Part shown: in pieces, positions 23,301 to 31,500 of the stretch
Numbering within the stretch: the first letter of the stretch is position 1
Layout: the number at the start of each line of letters is the position of its first letter
IMG/VR virus record: IMGVR_UViG_3300030106_004523
Coordinates: 1 to 38,567 of that record
Origin: a virus
Reading direction: 5' to 3' (one strand)
DNA: 38,567 nt
Program-made: the position numbers and the translations under genes
The notes under the pieces: model-generated
Told to the model about the DNA's origin: nothing
Databases searched by the model: none
The model's input: the letters and a program-made list of their open reading frames with translations, nothing else

Positions 23301-26300
23301 ACCCAGATCAATCATCAAGCGGATTGTTGACTTCTTCAAGGGTTTGTTCAGCGTCGCAAAAGATGCCGACGCATCCTCCTTTACTGAGTTTATGACGGCA
23401 CTTGAATCTGGCGAAATCGGTCTGCGTGAAAGAGGCAAGATCAGAACGCTTTACAGGCTAGAGAGCGCAACGGGACAGTTTTTAGGTAGAGGCGATCCGT
23501 TCACCGAGCGCGACATGCTACAGCAGGTAGTTGTCGAGGACGACAGACCTTTAGCTGACGAAGAGGATGTTGAGGCTAAAACAACACCGACGGAAAAAAC
23601 CACAACCAAAAAAGAAAAAACACCAGACCAAAAAACGGATGATGAGCGACTCTCTGGGATAGCGGGAATAGACGAAGTGATGTTCAGCCGCCGCACTCCC
23701 GCCTACTCTAGCGGTAGCGGAAGACAGATTGCCAGAGATCAGCTTGCTGATGACCTTGAGCAGGCAGGAATAGAGTATGACTATCCGCTGTCTGATTTCA
23801 ACGCAGGGGACTTCACAAAAGTAAAACCCGCATCCAGAAGATTGATAAGGGCGCTAGAGAGAGAAGACTTTCTGGGGTATGACAACCTAGATCAGTTGTT
23901 GACCGATCTTTTTGAGACAGACTTAGATGCGTTTGATGCCTCAAATGCGCTCAAAACTGCGCTCGGCAGGTTTGTGAATGAGTCTGCTATGGCTGACATG
24001 TCTGACACAGCACGCTCGAATCGGTTCCCGGTGCCCGAAAAAGTCAAAAAGCGAAGAAAGCTACAGCAAGAAATAACCAAGCTGTATTCTTATCTAGACG
24101 GAAAGACCGCCCCAGAAGCGGCGAGAGAGCTACAGAAGCGAGTTAGCAATGAGTCGTACTCTGAGATAGCTGGGCGGGTTGCCGATAAGCTGGCATCTCT
24201 GGAGTCAGAAGGTCTCGACACTAACGTGAGGGTGGTTAACGCAGGGGATAAAGCCCCAAGCAGATACGCCCGAGACACCAACACGCTCGGACTTTTTCAG
24301 GCTTTGGATATATTTGATGCGCCCTACGCATCGACAGTGTATTTATCGGGCGGAAACACCGGAAGGATTGATTCCATCCCGCAAGCAGAGGAGGTAGCGT
24401 TACACGAGCTTATACACGCCGCAACATCTCATGCCCTTGTCATAGGTAAAACGAAAGGAGCGGTTGGCACAACTTTCGGAGAGTTCAACAGTGAAATCAC
24501 TTCAATCATAAATCAAGTTGTCAGGGAGGTTAACAGGCAGATAGATAACGGTTCGATGGATCGAAGCGGACAGACTGCGGGACTGCTTAGAAACGCCACC
24601 CATAACGCACAAGAGTTTATTGCTTACGGGATGACAAGCCCAGAGCTTCAAAAGTTTCTTGCCGGCGTTTCCGTTGAGCCAAAAGATGCCGAAACTGAAG
24701 CGCAAGCGGCAGTCGAGGACGCTGTTCCGCAAGAAGAGACAAAGCCTAAAAACCTATTAGAAAGGCTCATCAAAGCGATATCTGACTTCTTGGGGATTAC
24801 AAGCAAGGTGGAAGAAGCGCCTGCTGTTCAGGCCCAGAGACAGACCGTCAGCGCGCTTTCACAGGTCATTGAGCTTGGTGATCGAGCCCTAAGGATACCC
24901 GAGGGATATACGGCATCTGCTCTTGCTGACTTGGGTCGAGACGAAAATGTTGGCATTAGCCCAGACGAAATATCGTTTAGCAGAAGATCGGCCAACAAAG
25001 CTGTTGAAAAAGGCAATCAGGAGGCACAAAAGAAAGTAGAGCAGTATGTGTCGACGCATGAGGTAGATCCGATTGGTGCCACGTCATTGCAGGCTGGCCC
25101 GATAGCGTTTTCTCGTCGCGCCGGATTCTTCTCTTCTCCACAAGGGACGCCAGCGTTTGCAACGCCTTCTGACGGATTGTTCAAACGACTGATATATCAG
25201 GTGCAAGACAAGCTCGTTGGGCTCAAAGACATAGAAGAGGCCATTAACGAATCAAGAAAGGCCCTTGGTTTGTCGCCAATAACAGTAGATAAAAGTGTAT
25301 ATCGTGGAGAGGAAACGATCCCCGGCAAGCTGGGTAATTTTCAACGAACGTTTCAGCAACGCGAGCTTGAGCCCCTTATTCAGGACATGTCAGACAATGA
25401 CGTGTCGATAGACCAGCTCGATGAGTTCTTGATTTTGCGTCACGCGATAGAGCGGAATGACCGAATACGAAAGATAAACCCTGCGAAGGAAATGCAGGAC
25501 GGCGGCGCAGGAAGCATTACTGTCAATGGCAAGCTTCAGAGACTGACGGATGATTATGTAAAAAACCGGATGCTTTCTGAGTTCGGCTTGAAGTGGAATG
25601 ACGCCAAGGGCGAGTGGTCGGGAGGCAATCAGAAAGGCAAAAAATACAGCCGCCTTGCAAAAAAGGTAGACGATATCAACTCTACAACCCTGTTGATCGA
25701 AGAGCGGGGAGGTCTCATGACCTCTGAGGAGCGACAGCAAATAGCGTCGTTTTACAAATACTACACCCCGCTCAGAGGAGTCGTTAGCCGAGAAGAAGAC
25801 ATGGCGATAGAGACCAATGCCAAAACAGCGGGTTCTGGCGGGTCTCTCAGTATTATGGGCAAAGAAACAGAAAGAGCTATGGGTCGAGAGACCGAGGCTT
25901 TTTCTCCGCTTGCCACCATTGTCACTGAGCGTGGAGTCAAGACTGCGCGTGCGGTTAAGAACACATCGGTCGGAAAGCGTCTTGTCGAACTGATACAGGA
26001 CAACCCAAATGACGAGGTCTGGCAGTTAATTTCGCCAGACAACCCCAGATATGTGAACGCTTTTGAGTCCTTTTACACCTACGTTGGGCCAGATACTCAG
26101 AAGTACGGAAAGACACTTTCAGATATATCTAATGAGCCAGACAAGAAAAACTGGGTAAGAAGAATCACGCCACGAAAAGATGCGGTGCTGAACCCCTACG
26201 CTGATGAGTTGTTCGGAGTAAAGATAGACGGACAGCAGTACTACATCGCATTTTCTGATCCCAGCTTGCGGAAGGCAATGATCAACCTCGATGGCGGCAC

Positions 26301-28116
26301 AACAAACAGAGCAATCGAGTTTTTAAATTACGCCACTCGGTGGATGTCATACGTCAACACCAGCCTCAACCCTGAATTTGTTATTGGTAACTTCTCACGA
26401 GATATACAGACGGCGATCTACAATATCATTGGCGAGCAGTCGATGGAGGGCGGTCTAGCTAAAGATGCAAAGGGAATTGTCACTGAGGTTTTAAAACAAA
26501 CATTCGGAAGTCCTCTGGGTCTTGTTCCGGGCATCGACAAAGGAAAGCCGTCCGCAATTAAGGTTTTTTACAAGGGGTACAGAGACCCCAATTCATTGAG
26601 TCCAGAAGACAGACGAGATTACGATGAGTTTATAAAGAGCGGCGCAAAGACAGACTGGTTCCATTCTCGGACGCCAGAACAGCAAAAACTCAACATTGAG
26701 CAGATGCAAAGTATGGCCCAAGGCACATTTAGGGGCAATACGCGGGCCGGCCTCAACGCGGTTAAGGACTTTATTGACGATAGCAACGCCGCAGTAGAAA
26801 ACGGAGTGCGGCTTGCTACGTTTAAAGTTGCTAGAGATAAGATGATTGAGAATGGTGTGCCAAGAGAGCTTGCCGTTCAGCAGGCGGCATCTCTCTCTAA
26901 AAACCTGACAGTCAACTTTAATCGCAGAGGACAGTCGGGGAATACACTTAACGCGCTGTACCTGTTCTTTAATGCCTCGGTGCAAGGCACGGCGAACTTG
27001 GTGAGAGGTCTCAACGTCCTTGACCCCAACTCCTCAAGAACAAAGCAAGCAATCGTTTTCAGCATGATTGGCATCGGAGCCTTGTTCTCCGCTCTAGCAG
27101 AAGAGCTTATGGACGAGGACGAGCTTAGGGATATCGAGGATTATGTCCGTAATAGAAATATCATAATCCCGCATGCGCTTTGGGGCGGAGATCCCAAAAA
27201 GTACTCGATGATACCGTTGCCTTATGGATACAACGTGTTTCATGTTTTTGGGGACGCGATGTATCAGGTTTCATCTGGTCGTGAGTCTGTGGCTTCCGCC
27301 GGCTCTCGCGTAGGAAATGTCATGATGGGCTCTTTTAGTCCGATTGGCGCGTCAACCGGAGAGACCATACCGGAGGCGGTTTTAAAGACGGTGACGCCAA
27401 CTGTAGCCAATCCCATAACCGACATTGCGTTCAATTCAAACTACTTTGGAGCGCCGATATATCCACCAGACAGTCCTTATGAGGTAGCACAAGCACCGCT
27501 TTCTAGGCGATCTTTCTCCAGCACGCCTCAGTTCTACAAAAGTGTTTCTGAGTTTTTGGCTACTCGTGACATGTTTGGTCTAGCAGAGCCCGGAAATGAA
27601 AGTCAGCCCGGAGTAATAGAAATACCCCCTGATCTATTTGGTTATTTAATCGATTGGGGCATGGGCGGTGCTGGCGCATTTGGAGAGCGCATAATCTATC
27701 GAGCAGTGCCAGCCGCGCTCAGTGACGAAGTTGAGCTTGAGACAAAGGATGTTCCGTTCATGCGTCGTCTTGTTGGTGAAATCAATCAGAGACCCAGAAC
27801 GGAGCGATATTACGAGCGTAGGATTACTCTTGCGGAAATAGAAAATCAGATGAACGACGTGCTTCGTGGCGCAGAGCGTAGTGCGTTCATAGAAAAAAAC
27901 AGAGAGTATGTGAATCTGATGCCCATGATGAAGGGATCGGAAAAGAGGTTGCGAAATTTACGAAAGAGATTAAAGAATATTCGCGCTTTAAGAGATATTA
28001 CTCCGGCTAGAAGTTTGGAGCTTGCAAGGTTAGAAGAGGAAATACAGACGCAGATAGATGAAACCATGAATAAATTTAATAAGCGGTATGATGATGTTAT
28101 AGGGAAAAATAAGTAA
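20392..28116 (+). CDS. Giant polyvalent internal virion protein with two zincin motifs
   Basis: A 2574-residue protein, one fifth of the window. The N-terminal 40 residues form a small domain (RFIDVEHPEGATEKDILTFA) seen at the start of large phage proteins. Glycine-rich hydrophobic segments lie near 120-165. A gluzincin-like peptidase motif is H887-E-V-L-H891, with E943/E944 downstream. A second is H1338-E-L-I-H1342, with E1408 (NAQEFIAYG) downstream. FSRR motifs lie at about 1098, 1529 and 1573 between modules. The C-terminal third carries NPEFVIGNFSRDIQTAIYN near 1990, LYLFFNASVQGTANLVRGL near 2190 and a hydrophobic stretch, as in LPD38-type polyvalent proteins. It is probably ejected into the host with the DNA to modify the envelope or defences. 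Confidence 0.8.
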   Translation: MAITQVQTPNGRFIDVEHPEGATEKDILTFAKLSFEEDPFLAYELEEEGGFFDGVTEFGQRLAGSAETMLRQAPVGLQALFTGEEMDADAELVEKSRAISASVRDRYGYDEEYDEGAIPFAAGALGSTAPFFAAPLAGALIGGPVGFGVGLLGGAALGVGSREAEYIEEAASAVERGVTPDDYAAGKVKSGLLGVAEVGAPLLRFLRPVKKTILQDPTALERLTQRIKDIAVTGSAEATQEAVSGLAMDAILRKHIDPDLEFGDSILEDAAAGGFAGSVIEGILGFVPGTRRVEYNRSFAEEEEGNLRNAVEANESARRERLSADMQSQSREDIRPDVDENVVLPTALADIDMLASAGELDGAEGLALQTRRFAESAVQQMGDSFPTEPVFQVVELSADADGQPARLGIIDDQKRVYGSAEPIAPNKSAIAEAMATALNNQAIEERSYQNNRLIIEESTESYGPEQIATLHRLGRVVLGPEASTYSAEAANYAGGTTAENGFSEGLSAQSIIDSGVPTKNQTVAQKINVKRVKKGLPETNRFTVSEIRSVLGNDVGNLAEFVSGANEAETYAATTVDGAPHVAVEQGGERIALLKGRPATAQERDAAKQAGTRAPRNAKFKDGRDAYQYARFMNLRKGGTFIPSTTVFSDFNLSRKEFEALLRAKNISSDINSPEIRKLAQIFSGRKLRRDELLDDLSPEEQRLTYHKIRQLPRFDTPTKIPTFEIKPYNKSQIRAAIRHREQEGVDMPREQFESAFGPITATNYKRVVEAARKEAQTEVAALPSPDMPAGMMPATRKSFEQILRQRLDQLNLPDVDAVLTNLARDVERDAEGNVYLRGIAEGADTTVEGGYSRNGPRVIQVALDAVMARADKPQDVEAAVVDVLNHEVLHALRELDLITEAELGMLERLATKYKKSGTEQTYEQWAIENYPELRNRPTSLIEEAVAEMIKDSVAGRVVINAKPVKLTGRPRSIIKRIVDFFKGLFSVAKDADASSFTEFMTALESGEIGLRERGKIRTLYRLESATGQFLGRGDPFTERDMLQQVVVEDDRPLADEEDVEAKTTPTEKTTTKKEKTPDQKTDDERLSGIAGIDEVMFSRRTPAYSSGSGRQIARDQLADDLEQAGIEYDYPLSDFNAGDFTKVKPASRRLIRALEREDFLGYDNLDQLLTDLFETDLDAFDASNALKTALGRFVNESAMADMSDTARSNRFPVPEKVKKRRKLQQEITKLYSYLDGKTAPEAARELQKRVSNESYSEIAGRVADKLASLESEGLDTNVRVVNAGDKAPSRYARDTNTLGLFQALDIFDAPYASTVYLSGGNTGRIDSIPQAEEVALHELIHAATSHALVIGKTKGAVGTTFGEFNSEITSIINQVVREVNRQIDNGSMDRSGQTAGLLRNATHNAQEFIAYGMTSPELQKFLAGVSVEPKDAETEAQAAVEDAVPQEETKPKNLLERLIKAISDFLGITSKVEEAPAVQAQRQTVSALSQVIELGDRALRIPEGYTASALADLGRDENVGISPDEISFSRRSANKAVEKGNQEAQKKVEQYVSTHEVDPIGATSLQAGPIAFSRRAGFFSSPQGTPAFATPSDGLFKRLIYQVQDKLVGLKDIEEAINESRKALGLSPITVDKSVYRGEETIPGKLGNFQRTFQQRELEPLIQDMSDNDVSIDQLDEFLILRHAIERNDRIRKINPAKEMQDGGAGSITVNGKLQRLTDDYVKNRMLSEFGLKWNDAKGEWSGGNQKGKKYSRLAKKVDDINSTTLLIEERGGLMTSEERQQIASFYKYYTPLRGVVSREEDMAIETNAKTAGSGGSLSIMGKETERAMGRETEAFSPLATIVTERGVKTARAVKNTSVGKRLVELIQDNPNDEVWQLISPDNPRYVNAFESFYTYVGPDTQKYGKTLSDISNEPDKKNWVRRITPRKDAVLNPYADELFGVKIDGQQYYIAFSDPSLRKAMINLDGGTTNRAIEFLNYATRWMSYVNTSLNPEFVIGNFSRDIQTAIYNIIGEQSMEGGLAKDAKGIVTEVLKQTFGSPLGLVPGIDKGKPSAIKVFYKGYRDPNSLSPEDRRDYDEFIKSGAKTDWFHSRTPEQQKLNIEQMQSMAQGTFRGNTRAGLNAVKDFIDDSNAAVENGVRLATFKVARDKMIENGVPRELAVQQAASLSKNLTVNFNRRGQSGNTLNALYLFFNASVQGTANLVRGLNVLDPNSSRTKQAIVFSMIGIGALFSALAEELMDEDELRDIEDYVRNRNIIIPHALWGGDPKKYSMIPLPYGYNVFHVFGDAMYQVSSGRESVASAGSRVGNVMMGSFSPIGASTGETIPEAVLKTVTPTVANPITDIAFNSNYFGAPIYPPDSPYEVAQAPLSRRSFSSTPQFYKSVSEFLATRDMFGLAEPGNESQPGVIEIPPDLFGYLIDWGMGGAGAFGERIIYRAVPAALSDEVELETKDVPFMRRLVGEINQRPRTERYYERRITLAEIENQMNDVLRGAERSAFIEKNREYVNLMPMMKGSEKRLRNLRKRLKNIRALRDITPARSLELARLEEEIQTQIDETMNKFNKRYDDVIGKNK

Positions 28117-28562
28117 TGAATAACGAGTGGCTGTATCACGCTACATGTGAACGTGTAGTGGATGGCGACTCTATTATCCTGACGATAGACGCTGGATTTG
28201 ACGTTCTACTGAGTAAGCAGTCAGTAAGGCTCTACGGGATAGATACGGCGGAGACTCGTGGAGGAACGCCAGAACTAAAGGCTCTTGGGATGCTCGCCAA
28301 GGATTACGTTAGTCAAATGGTTCCAAGGGGTTCTGATGTGCTCATCAGGACTCACATGGACCGGAAGGGTAAGTTTGGGAGAATCCTTGCAGAGCTGTAT
28401 CTACCGGAAGTGTCAGATACTGGAGGCTTTCAGGACAGAAGCCTGAACAACATCTTGCTGGACGAGATGCTGGCGGTGCAGTACTACGGCCAGTCAAAAG
28501 AAGATGTCATGAACCAACATCTTATCCATGTCGAGCACCACAAGAGTCAGGGCAGGATGTGA
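28116..28562 (+). CDS. Staphylococcal-nuclease-like endonuclease
   Basis: A 148-residue protein of the SNase/thermonuclease fold. Key parts are VVDGDS (D16, D18), VRLYGIDTAETR with R38, D43 and E46, and GKFGRILAEL with R89. These correspond to the calcium and phosphate-binding residues of staphylococcal nuclease (R35, E43, R87). There is no signal peptide, so it works in the cytoplasm, probably degrading host DNA or processing phage DNA, as small nucleases do in T7-type phages. It is the last plus-strand gene of the late block, and its final 16 bases overlap a convergent minus-strand gene. Confidence 0.88.
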   Translation: MNNEWLYHATCERVVDGDSIILTIDAGFDVLLSKQSVRLYGIDTAETRGGTPELKALGMLAKDYVSQMVPRGSDVLIRTHMDRKGKFGRILAELYLPEVSDTGGFQDRSLNNILLDEMLAVQYYGQSKEDVMNQHLIHVEHHKSQGRM

Positions 28563-28720
28563 TGAAGATTGACCGCCAGAAGTGATATCGCGCCGACAAT
28601 AATAAGCGGCAGGACATATTCTGACGTTGTCAGATCCTTGACGATTTCTTCTTTGCAGTTATCGCACAGGGCATTGCTGATCGGTACTCCTGACTTGTTA
28701 CATATATAACAGTGTCTCAT
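28547..28720 (-). CDS. 57-residue zinc-ribbon protein with a membrane helix
   Basis: A short minus-strand gene. It starts MRHCYICNKSGVPISN with C4-x2-C7, then C19-x2-C22 (ALCDNC), forming a four-cysteine zinc knuckle. A charged helix is followed by a hydrophobic segment near residues 36-51 (LPLIIVGAISLLAV). Its ATG overlaps the previous stop in ATGA, strong support for translation. It is the last gene of the minus operon and converges with the nuclease gene. A membrane-bound zinc finger might bind nucleic acid or a protein at the membrane; the function is unknown. Confidence 0.72.
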   Translation of the reverse strand: MRHCYICNKSGVPISNALCDNCKEEIVKDLTTSEYVLPLIIVGAISLLAVNLHHILP

Positions 28721-29085
28721 CCTACGGCCTCTTGGGGGTAATCATCAGGCCCCAGCTCTGGCAGGTTGGTTGCGTCAGCCTCTTCCGATGTTTGTTTGCG
28801 CGTTCTAAAGAAGCCGGAATATTCTGGGTACATCCGATGAAATCTGCGGGCATAAAACGCCCTGTAGTTGTTGTTCAGCTTGAAGCTGTTGTCAGGCCCG
28901 TGCTTTATATCCACCTCCCATCTCAGTCTTTCAAACACTGCGTTTACTGAATAGTGTTTGCGCCCAGACATAATCATCTCAAAGGTGAACCCCACGAACA
29001 TCTTCCACACCTCTGGGTTGTTGTTGTGGAACTCGGTGACCTGAGAGCGCATTTCGTCTAGCCGGCTTACATCATCACTAATCAT
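28717..29085 (-). CDS. Conserved phage protein in recombination operon
   Basis: A 122-residue protein. The pattern NNNPEVWKMFVGFTFEMIMS, GRKHYSVNAVFERLRWEVD and NNNYRAFYARRFHRMYPEYS is shared by many phage proteins of unknown function found in early or recombination clusters, including marine phages. It has an aromatic and basic surface that would suit nucleic-acid binding, but no catalytic signature. A GGAGGT site precedes the ATG. It overlaps its upstream neighbour by 8 bases and the next gene in ATGA. Confidence 0.7.
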   Translation of the reverse strand: MISDDVSRLDEMRSQVTEFHNNNPEVWKMFVGFTFEMIMSGRKHYSVNAVFERLRWEVDIKHGPDNSFKLNNNYRAFYARRFHRMYPEYSGFFRTRKQTSEEADATNLPELGPDDYPQEAVG

Positions 29086-29302
29086 CTTCTACCTCCAGTG
29101 CCTCTTTTGCCTTTTCCAGTCGCCCCATCGCATCTTTAAGTGTGTCTAGAGTGTCAGCATTGGCACCAGTCAGAGACGTGATCTTGTCCAGCAAAGACTC
29201 AATCTCGCTGATTCTTTCCAATATCTCGTGGGTAAAGTCATTCATTGCCGTAAGGACATCTGCGTAGGCTTCCCCCTCCAGCTCCACCTTTATTTTTGTC
29301 AC
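29078..29302 (-). CDS. Small coiled-coil protein, GTG start
   Basis: A 74-residue acidic helical protein (MTKIKVELEG, then a coiled coil of about 55 residues with EILERISEIESLLDKITSLT). The start is GTG at 29302, with AGGAG eight bases upstream and a GTGA overlap with the previous stop. It may dimerise through the coiled coil and serve as an adapter. No family recognised. Confidence 0.6.
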   Translation of the reverse strand: MTKIKVELEGEAYADVLTAMNDFTHEILERISEIESLLDKITSLTGANADTLDTLKDAMGRLEKAKEALEVEDD

Positions 29303-29520
29303 TCGGCGAACTCCTCATCAGGGGTCTCTGCTCTGATTTCAGCAATCTCTTCGGCCAGCTCCCCGACAATATCCATATTTGCTGACACCCCGTATGTGTG
29401 AAACCAGTCCCGCATTTCTGCGGCTGTCGCCCTACCACTCTTTCCGTAGACGTTATTGACCGCTCTGGCCAACGTGGCATCGTACTCAAAATCTACCCGC
29501 ACCTTCATCACCTTGCTCAT
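29299..29520 (-). CDS. Small acidic protein of unknown function
   Basis: A 73-residue protein starting MSKVMKVRVDFEYDATLARA at ATG 29520, after an AGGAGAG site. A longer frame reaching upstream has no good signal and overlaps the neighbour. The first half could be a beta-hairpin plus helix; the second half is acidic and helical (GELAEEIAEIRAETPDEEF). It overlaps the preceding stop by one base (TGATG). No function can be assigned. Confidence 0.6.
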   Translation of the reverse strand: MSKVMKVRVDFEYDATLARAVNNVYGKSGRATAAEMRDWFHTYGVSANMDIVGELAEEIAEIRAETPDEEFAE

Positions 29521-29945
29521 CAGGCTCTCCTCTCTTCTGCTGGTGGTATGTAGTAGTCCATTTGTGCGGCGACCCGACACAGCGTTTCTATTAGATCTGA
29601 ATAGTCACCTCTAGTGGCGTCACTGCTTCGCTTCACTGGTCTTCGCTTGACACCAAATTTAGTCTCGCACTCCTCTGAGCCGTAACACTGGCAAAGTATT
29701 TCGTCGTGCATCTCGTCAGGAGTCATCCCGCAGAACTTGGCAAACATGCCACAGTATTTCCGGTAGTAGTTTTCTTGAGGCCGCGTTCTCTTGGTCTTGA
29801 GCGGCTTTACCTCGACCGTCACTCCATGCCGCGAGACCCTGTTTATTTCGGCCAAATCCTTAGTTGCATCTGGGAACACTGATGACAGCAACTTCAGTGT
29901 TTCAATTATCTTTAGCGTTTCTGATCTGGGTATATGCAGTTGCAT
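29520..29945 (-). CDS. NinB-like recombination protein
   Basis: A 141-residue protein. The central part KPLKTKRTRPQENYYRKYCG, then FCGMTPDEMHDEILCQCYGS and KRSSDATRGDYSDLIETLCR, matches a phage family related to lambda NinB (Orf), which binds single-stranded DNA and helps load recombinases in the lambda Red pathway. Its neighbours (HNH nuclease, SSB-like protein, Erf, RusA) make a recombination role likely. The fit to classical NinB is partial, so I treat it as NinB-like. Four bases separate it from the upstream gene. Confidence 0.6.
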   Translation of the reverse strand: MQLHIPRSETLKIIETLKLLSSVFPDATKDLAEINRVSRHGVTVEVKPLKTKRTRPQENYYRKYCGMFAKFCGMTPDEMHDEILCQCYGSEECETKFGVKRRPVKRSSDATRGDYSDLIETLCRVAAQMDYYIPPAEERRA

Positions 29946-29948
29946 TGC

Positions 29949-30272
29949 TCACTCCGCTTCATGACCCTTTACTGTAATTACGCCTTGGTCTATCCGCCTG
30001 ATTAGCGTTTGAATTATCAGGAATAAGAACTGCTCACTCTGATCAACCTTCTTGGTGAAGGTGCCACGATCCGCCGCTACGTCGAACTTGTAATGGCAAC
30101 GCTGGCAAAGATCTGCGATACAAAGATCATGCGGCTTGTGGCCCGTGCCCTTCCCGAGCCTGTGGCTACGGAGTCCCGTATAGTGAGCCGCGACTACGGT
30201 GCCGTCCTTGGCTCCGCAATTGACACATGCCTGATCTTTTGCCGCGTTGAGCAGGTGCTTTGATCTGATCAA
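29949..30272 (-). CDS. HNH-type nuclease of the YbcO/DUF1364 family
   Basis: A 107-residue protein. Metal-binding residues are C16-x2-C19 (CVNC), H30 in AAHYTG and C56-x2-C59-H60 (LCQRCH). The N-terminal MIRSKHLLNAAKDQ and the motif KGTGHKPHDLCIADLC are typical of YbcO, a lambdoid-prophage nuclease linked to recombination and Holliday-junction processing. The start is a TTG at 30272 overlapping the previous stop in a TTGA, without its own ribosome site, so it depends on coupled translation. It may nick or trim recombination intermediates. Confidence 0.8.
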   Translation of the reverse strand: MIRSKHLLNAAKDQACVNCGAKDGTVVAAHYTGLRSHRLGKGTGHKPHDLCIADLCQRCHYKFDVAADRGTFTKKVDQSEQFLFLIIQTLIRRIDQGVITVKGHEAE

Positions 30273-30565
30273 AACGGGAAGTCATCCTTTTCCTGTATGA
30301 TCGGCTGAGGAGCTGGCGGTTCTTGGCTTTCCTCTGGATCAAAGAACACCTCACCAGAAACCCACTGGTAAGGCTGTCCGGTATCTTGCGCTTTGCGGTC
30401 CCAAGCGGCCAGCTTTATTCTTACTGGCTTGCCCTCGTTTTTCATCGCAATCAGCCCCTTCATCTGCTCTTTGGTGATCTCGATGTGTCCGGTTTTGTCA
30501 GGCTGTTTGCCTTGCTTGTCTGTGTTAGGCCACAGACCACCCTCGCTTTTGTGATACTTAGTCAT
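30269..30565 (-). CDS. Small DNA-binding protein with SSB-like C-terminal tip
   Basis: A 98-residue protein. A compact beta-type domain (WPNTDKQGKQPDKTGHIEIT, PVRIKLAAWDRKAQDTG, QWVSGEVFF) is followed by a Pro/Glu tail ending D-D-F-P-F. Bacterial SSB ends in a very similar DDDIPF tip, which recruits repair and replication enzymes. The gene directly follows the Erf gene and precedes the nuclease genes. I infer that it binds single-stranded DNA and recruits host or phage partners by its tip. A GGGAGG box lies just upstream. Confidence 0.65.
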   Translation of the reverse strand: MTKYHKSEGGLWPNTDKQGKQPDKTGHIEITKEQMKGLIAMKNEGKPVRIKLAAWDRKAQDTGQPYQWVSGEVFFDPEESQEPPAPQPIIQEKDDFPF

Positions 30566-30566
30566 G

Positions 30567-31289
30567 TCATGCCTCCCTAATTTTCTTCAGCATCTGCGAA
30601 ACATACAGCTTCAGTTCTTCATACTGCTCTGGGTAATCGCTGTCGAGAGTGTCTATGAGTTTTTTCTTCTGCGACCAGAACTCTCTTAACTCACTTTCAC
30701 TGCCGGACGCGAACGTATTGATGTGCTCCTTTAGCACGCGCACCAACTCTACGGCGTCTTCTTCAAAAACAATGTCATCGGGGTCCGTTGTCTCCGGTGC
30801 CGTCTCTTTTTTGGCCTCCGCGATAGGCGTCACCTTTTTGGCCGGCGCCTTCTTCGCTGGTGGCTTGGTCTTGTCCTTGTCTTTGAACTGGTCTTCGACT
30901 GAGTTGGCATCGTCGTCATCGTCAGACTCAATACCAAAGGCGCTACAAATCCCATACCGCTTGGCATAGGTGCAGGCGGCGCCCACTCCCTGTGGTGTAA
31001 ACTTGTCAATGAGAACAGCCGGCCCATCCAGCGTCAGAGTTTCGCCGGACTGATGGATGATGGTGGTCTGCGCCATGACAGATTTTTCTTCGCTCACAAT
31101 ATTCTGCACGAACGTGAGACCATGACTGCTTAGCGGCCCTCTGACGTGTTGAATCAAATCCTCCAGCTTGCAGTAGTAACTCCCCCACTGCGGATTCTTC
31201 GACTTTTTGTCTGGGTTATTGAGCACGCCTCTTAGCGCGACAAGGGCGCCGTACAACGTCTCAGAGGAGGTATCCTTTTTTGTAGACAT
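30567..31289 (-). CDS. erf: Erf-family single-strand annealing protein
   Basis: A 240-residue recombinase related to P22 Erf, which anneals complementary single strands during recombination and genome circularisation. The Erf domain occupies residues about 10-130: LYGALVALRGVLNNPDKKSK, LSSHGLTFVQNI, IIHQSGETLTLDGP and the hallmark GVGAACTYAKRYGICSAFGI, then a run of aspartates and N129. A Lys/Ala/Pro linker (PAKKAPAKK) separates it from a helical C-terminal domain (about 175-240). An AGGAG box lies six bases before the ATG, and the gene overlaps its upstream neighbour by 29 bases. Confidence 0.9.
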   Translation of the reverse strand: MSTKKDTSSETLYGALVALRGVLNNPDKKSKNPQWGSYYCKLEDLIQHVRGPLSSHGLTFVQNIVSEEKSVMAQTTIIHQSGETLTLDGPAVLIDKFTPQGVGAACTYAKRYGICSAFGIESDDDDDANSVEDQFKDKDKTKPPAKKAPAKKVTPIAEAKKETAPETTDPDDIVFEEDAVELVRVLKEHINTFASGSESELREFWSQKKKLIDTLDSDYPEQYEELKLYVSQMLKKIREA

Positions 31290-31491
31290 CTGCTACTCCT
31301 AGTGCTTTCCAAACTTCTGTTGGTTTCATTTTGTAGAACTCGGCTGTTGTCATATCGCCGATATGCTTATCGGCTAAATAAAACGACATCCGGTTGCCGT
31401 TGACTGTGATGTGCAACTTAGGCGTAGAAGCCTGCATCATGCCCACCACTCTGTGATAAAACTCAGGGTCTGTACCCAGCGGGTCACTCAT
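31261..31491 (-). CDS. Small hypothetical protein before erf
   Basis: A 76-residue protein starting MSDPLGTDPEFYHRVVGMMQ, with a beta-hairpin-like section (LHITVNGNRMSFYLADKHIG) and a helical end. A clear AGGAGG site precedes the ATG. The end overlaps erf by 29 bases. No motif or family recognised. Its position inside the recombination operon suggests an accessory role. Confidence 0.6.
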   Translation of the reverse strand: MSDPLGTDPEFYHRVVGMMQASTPKLHITVNGNRMSFYLADKHIGDMTTAEFYKMKPTEVWKALGVADVYKKGYLL

Positions 31492-31500
31492 TCCGCCCTC

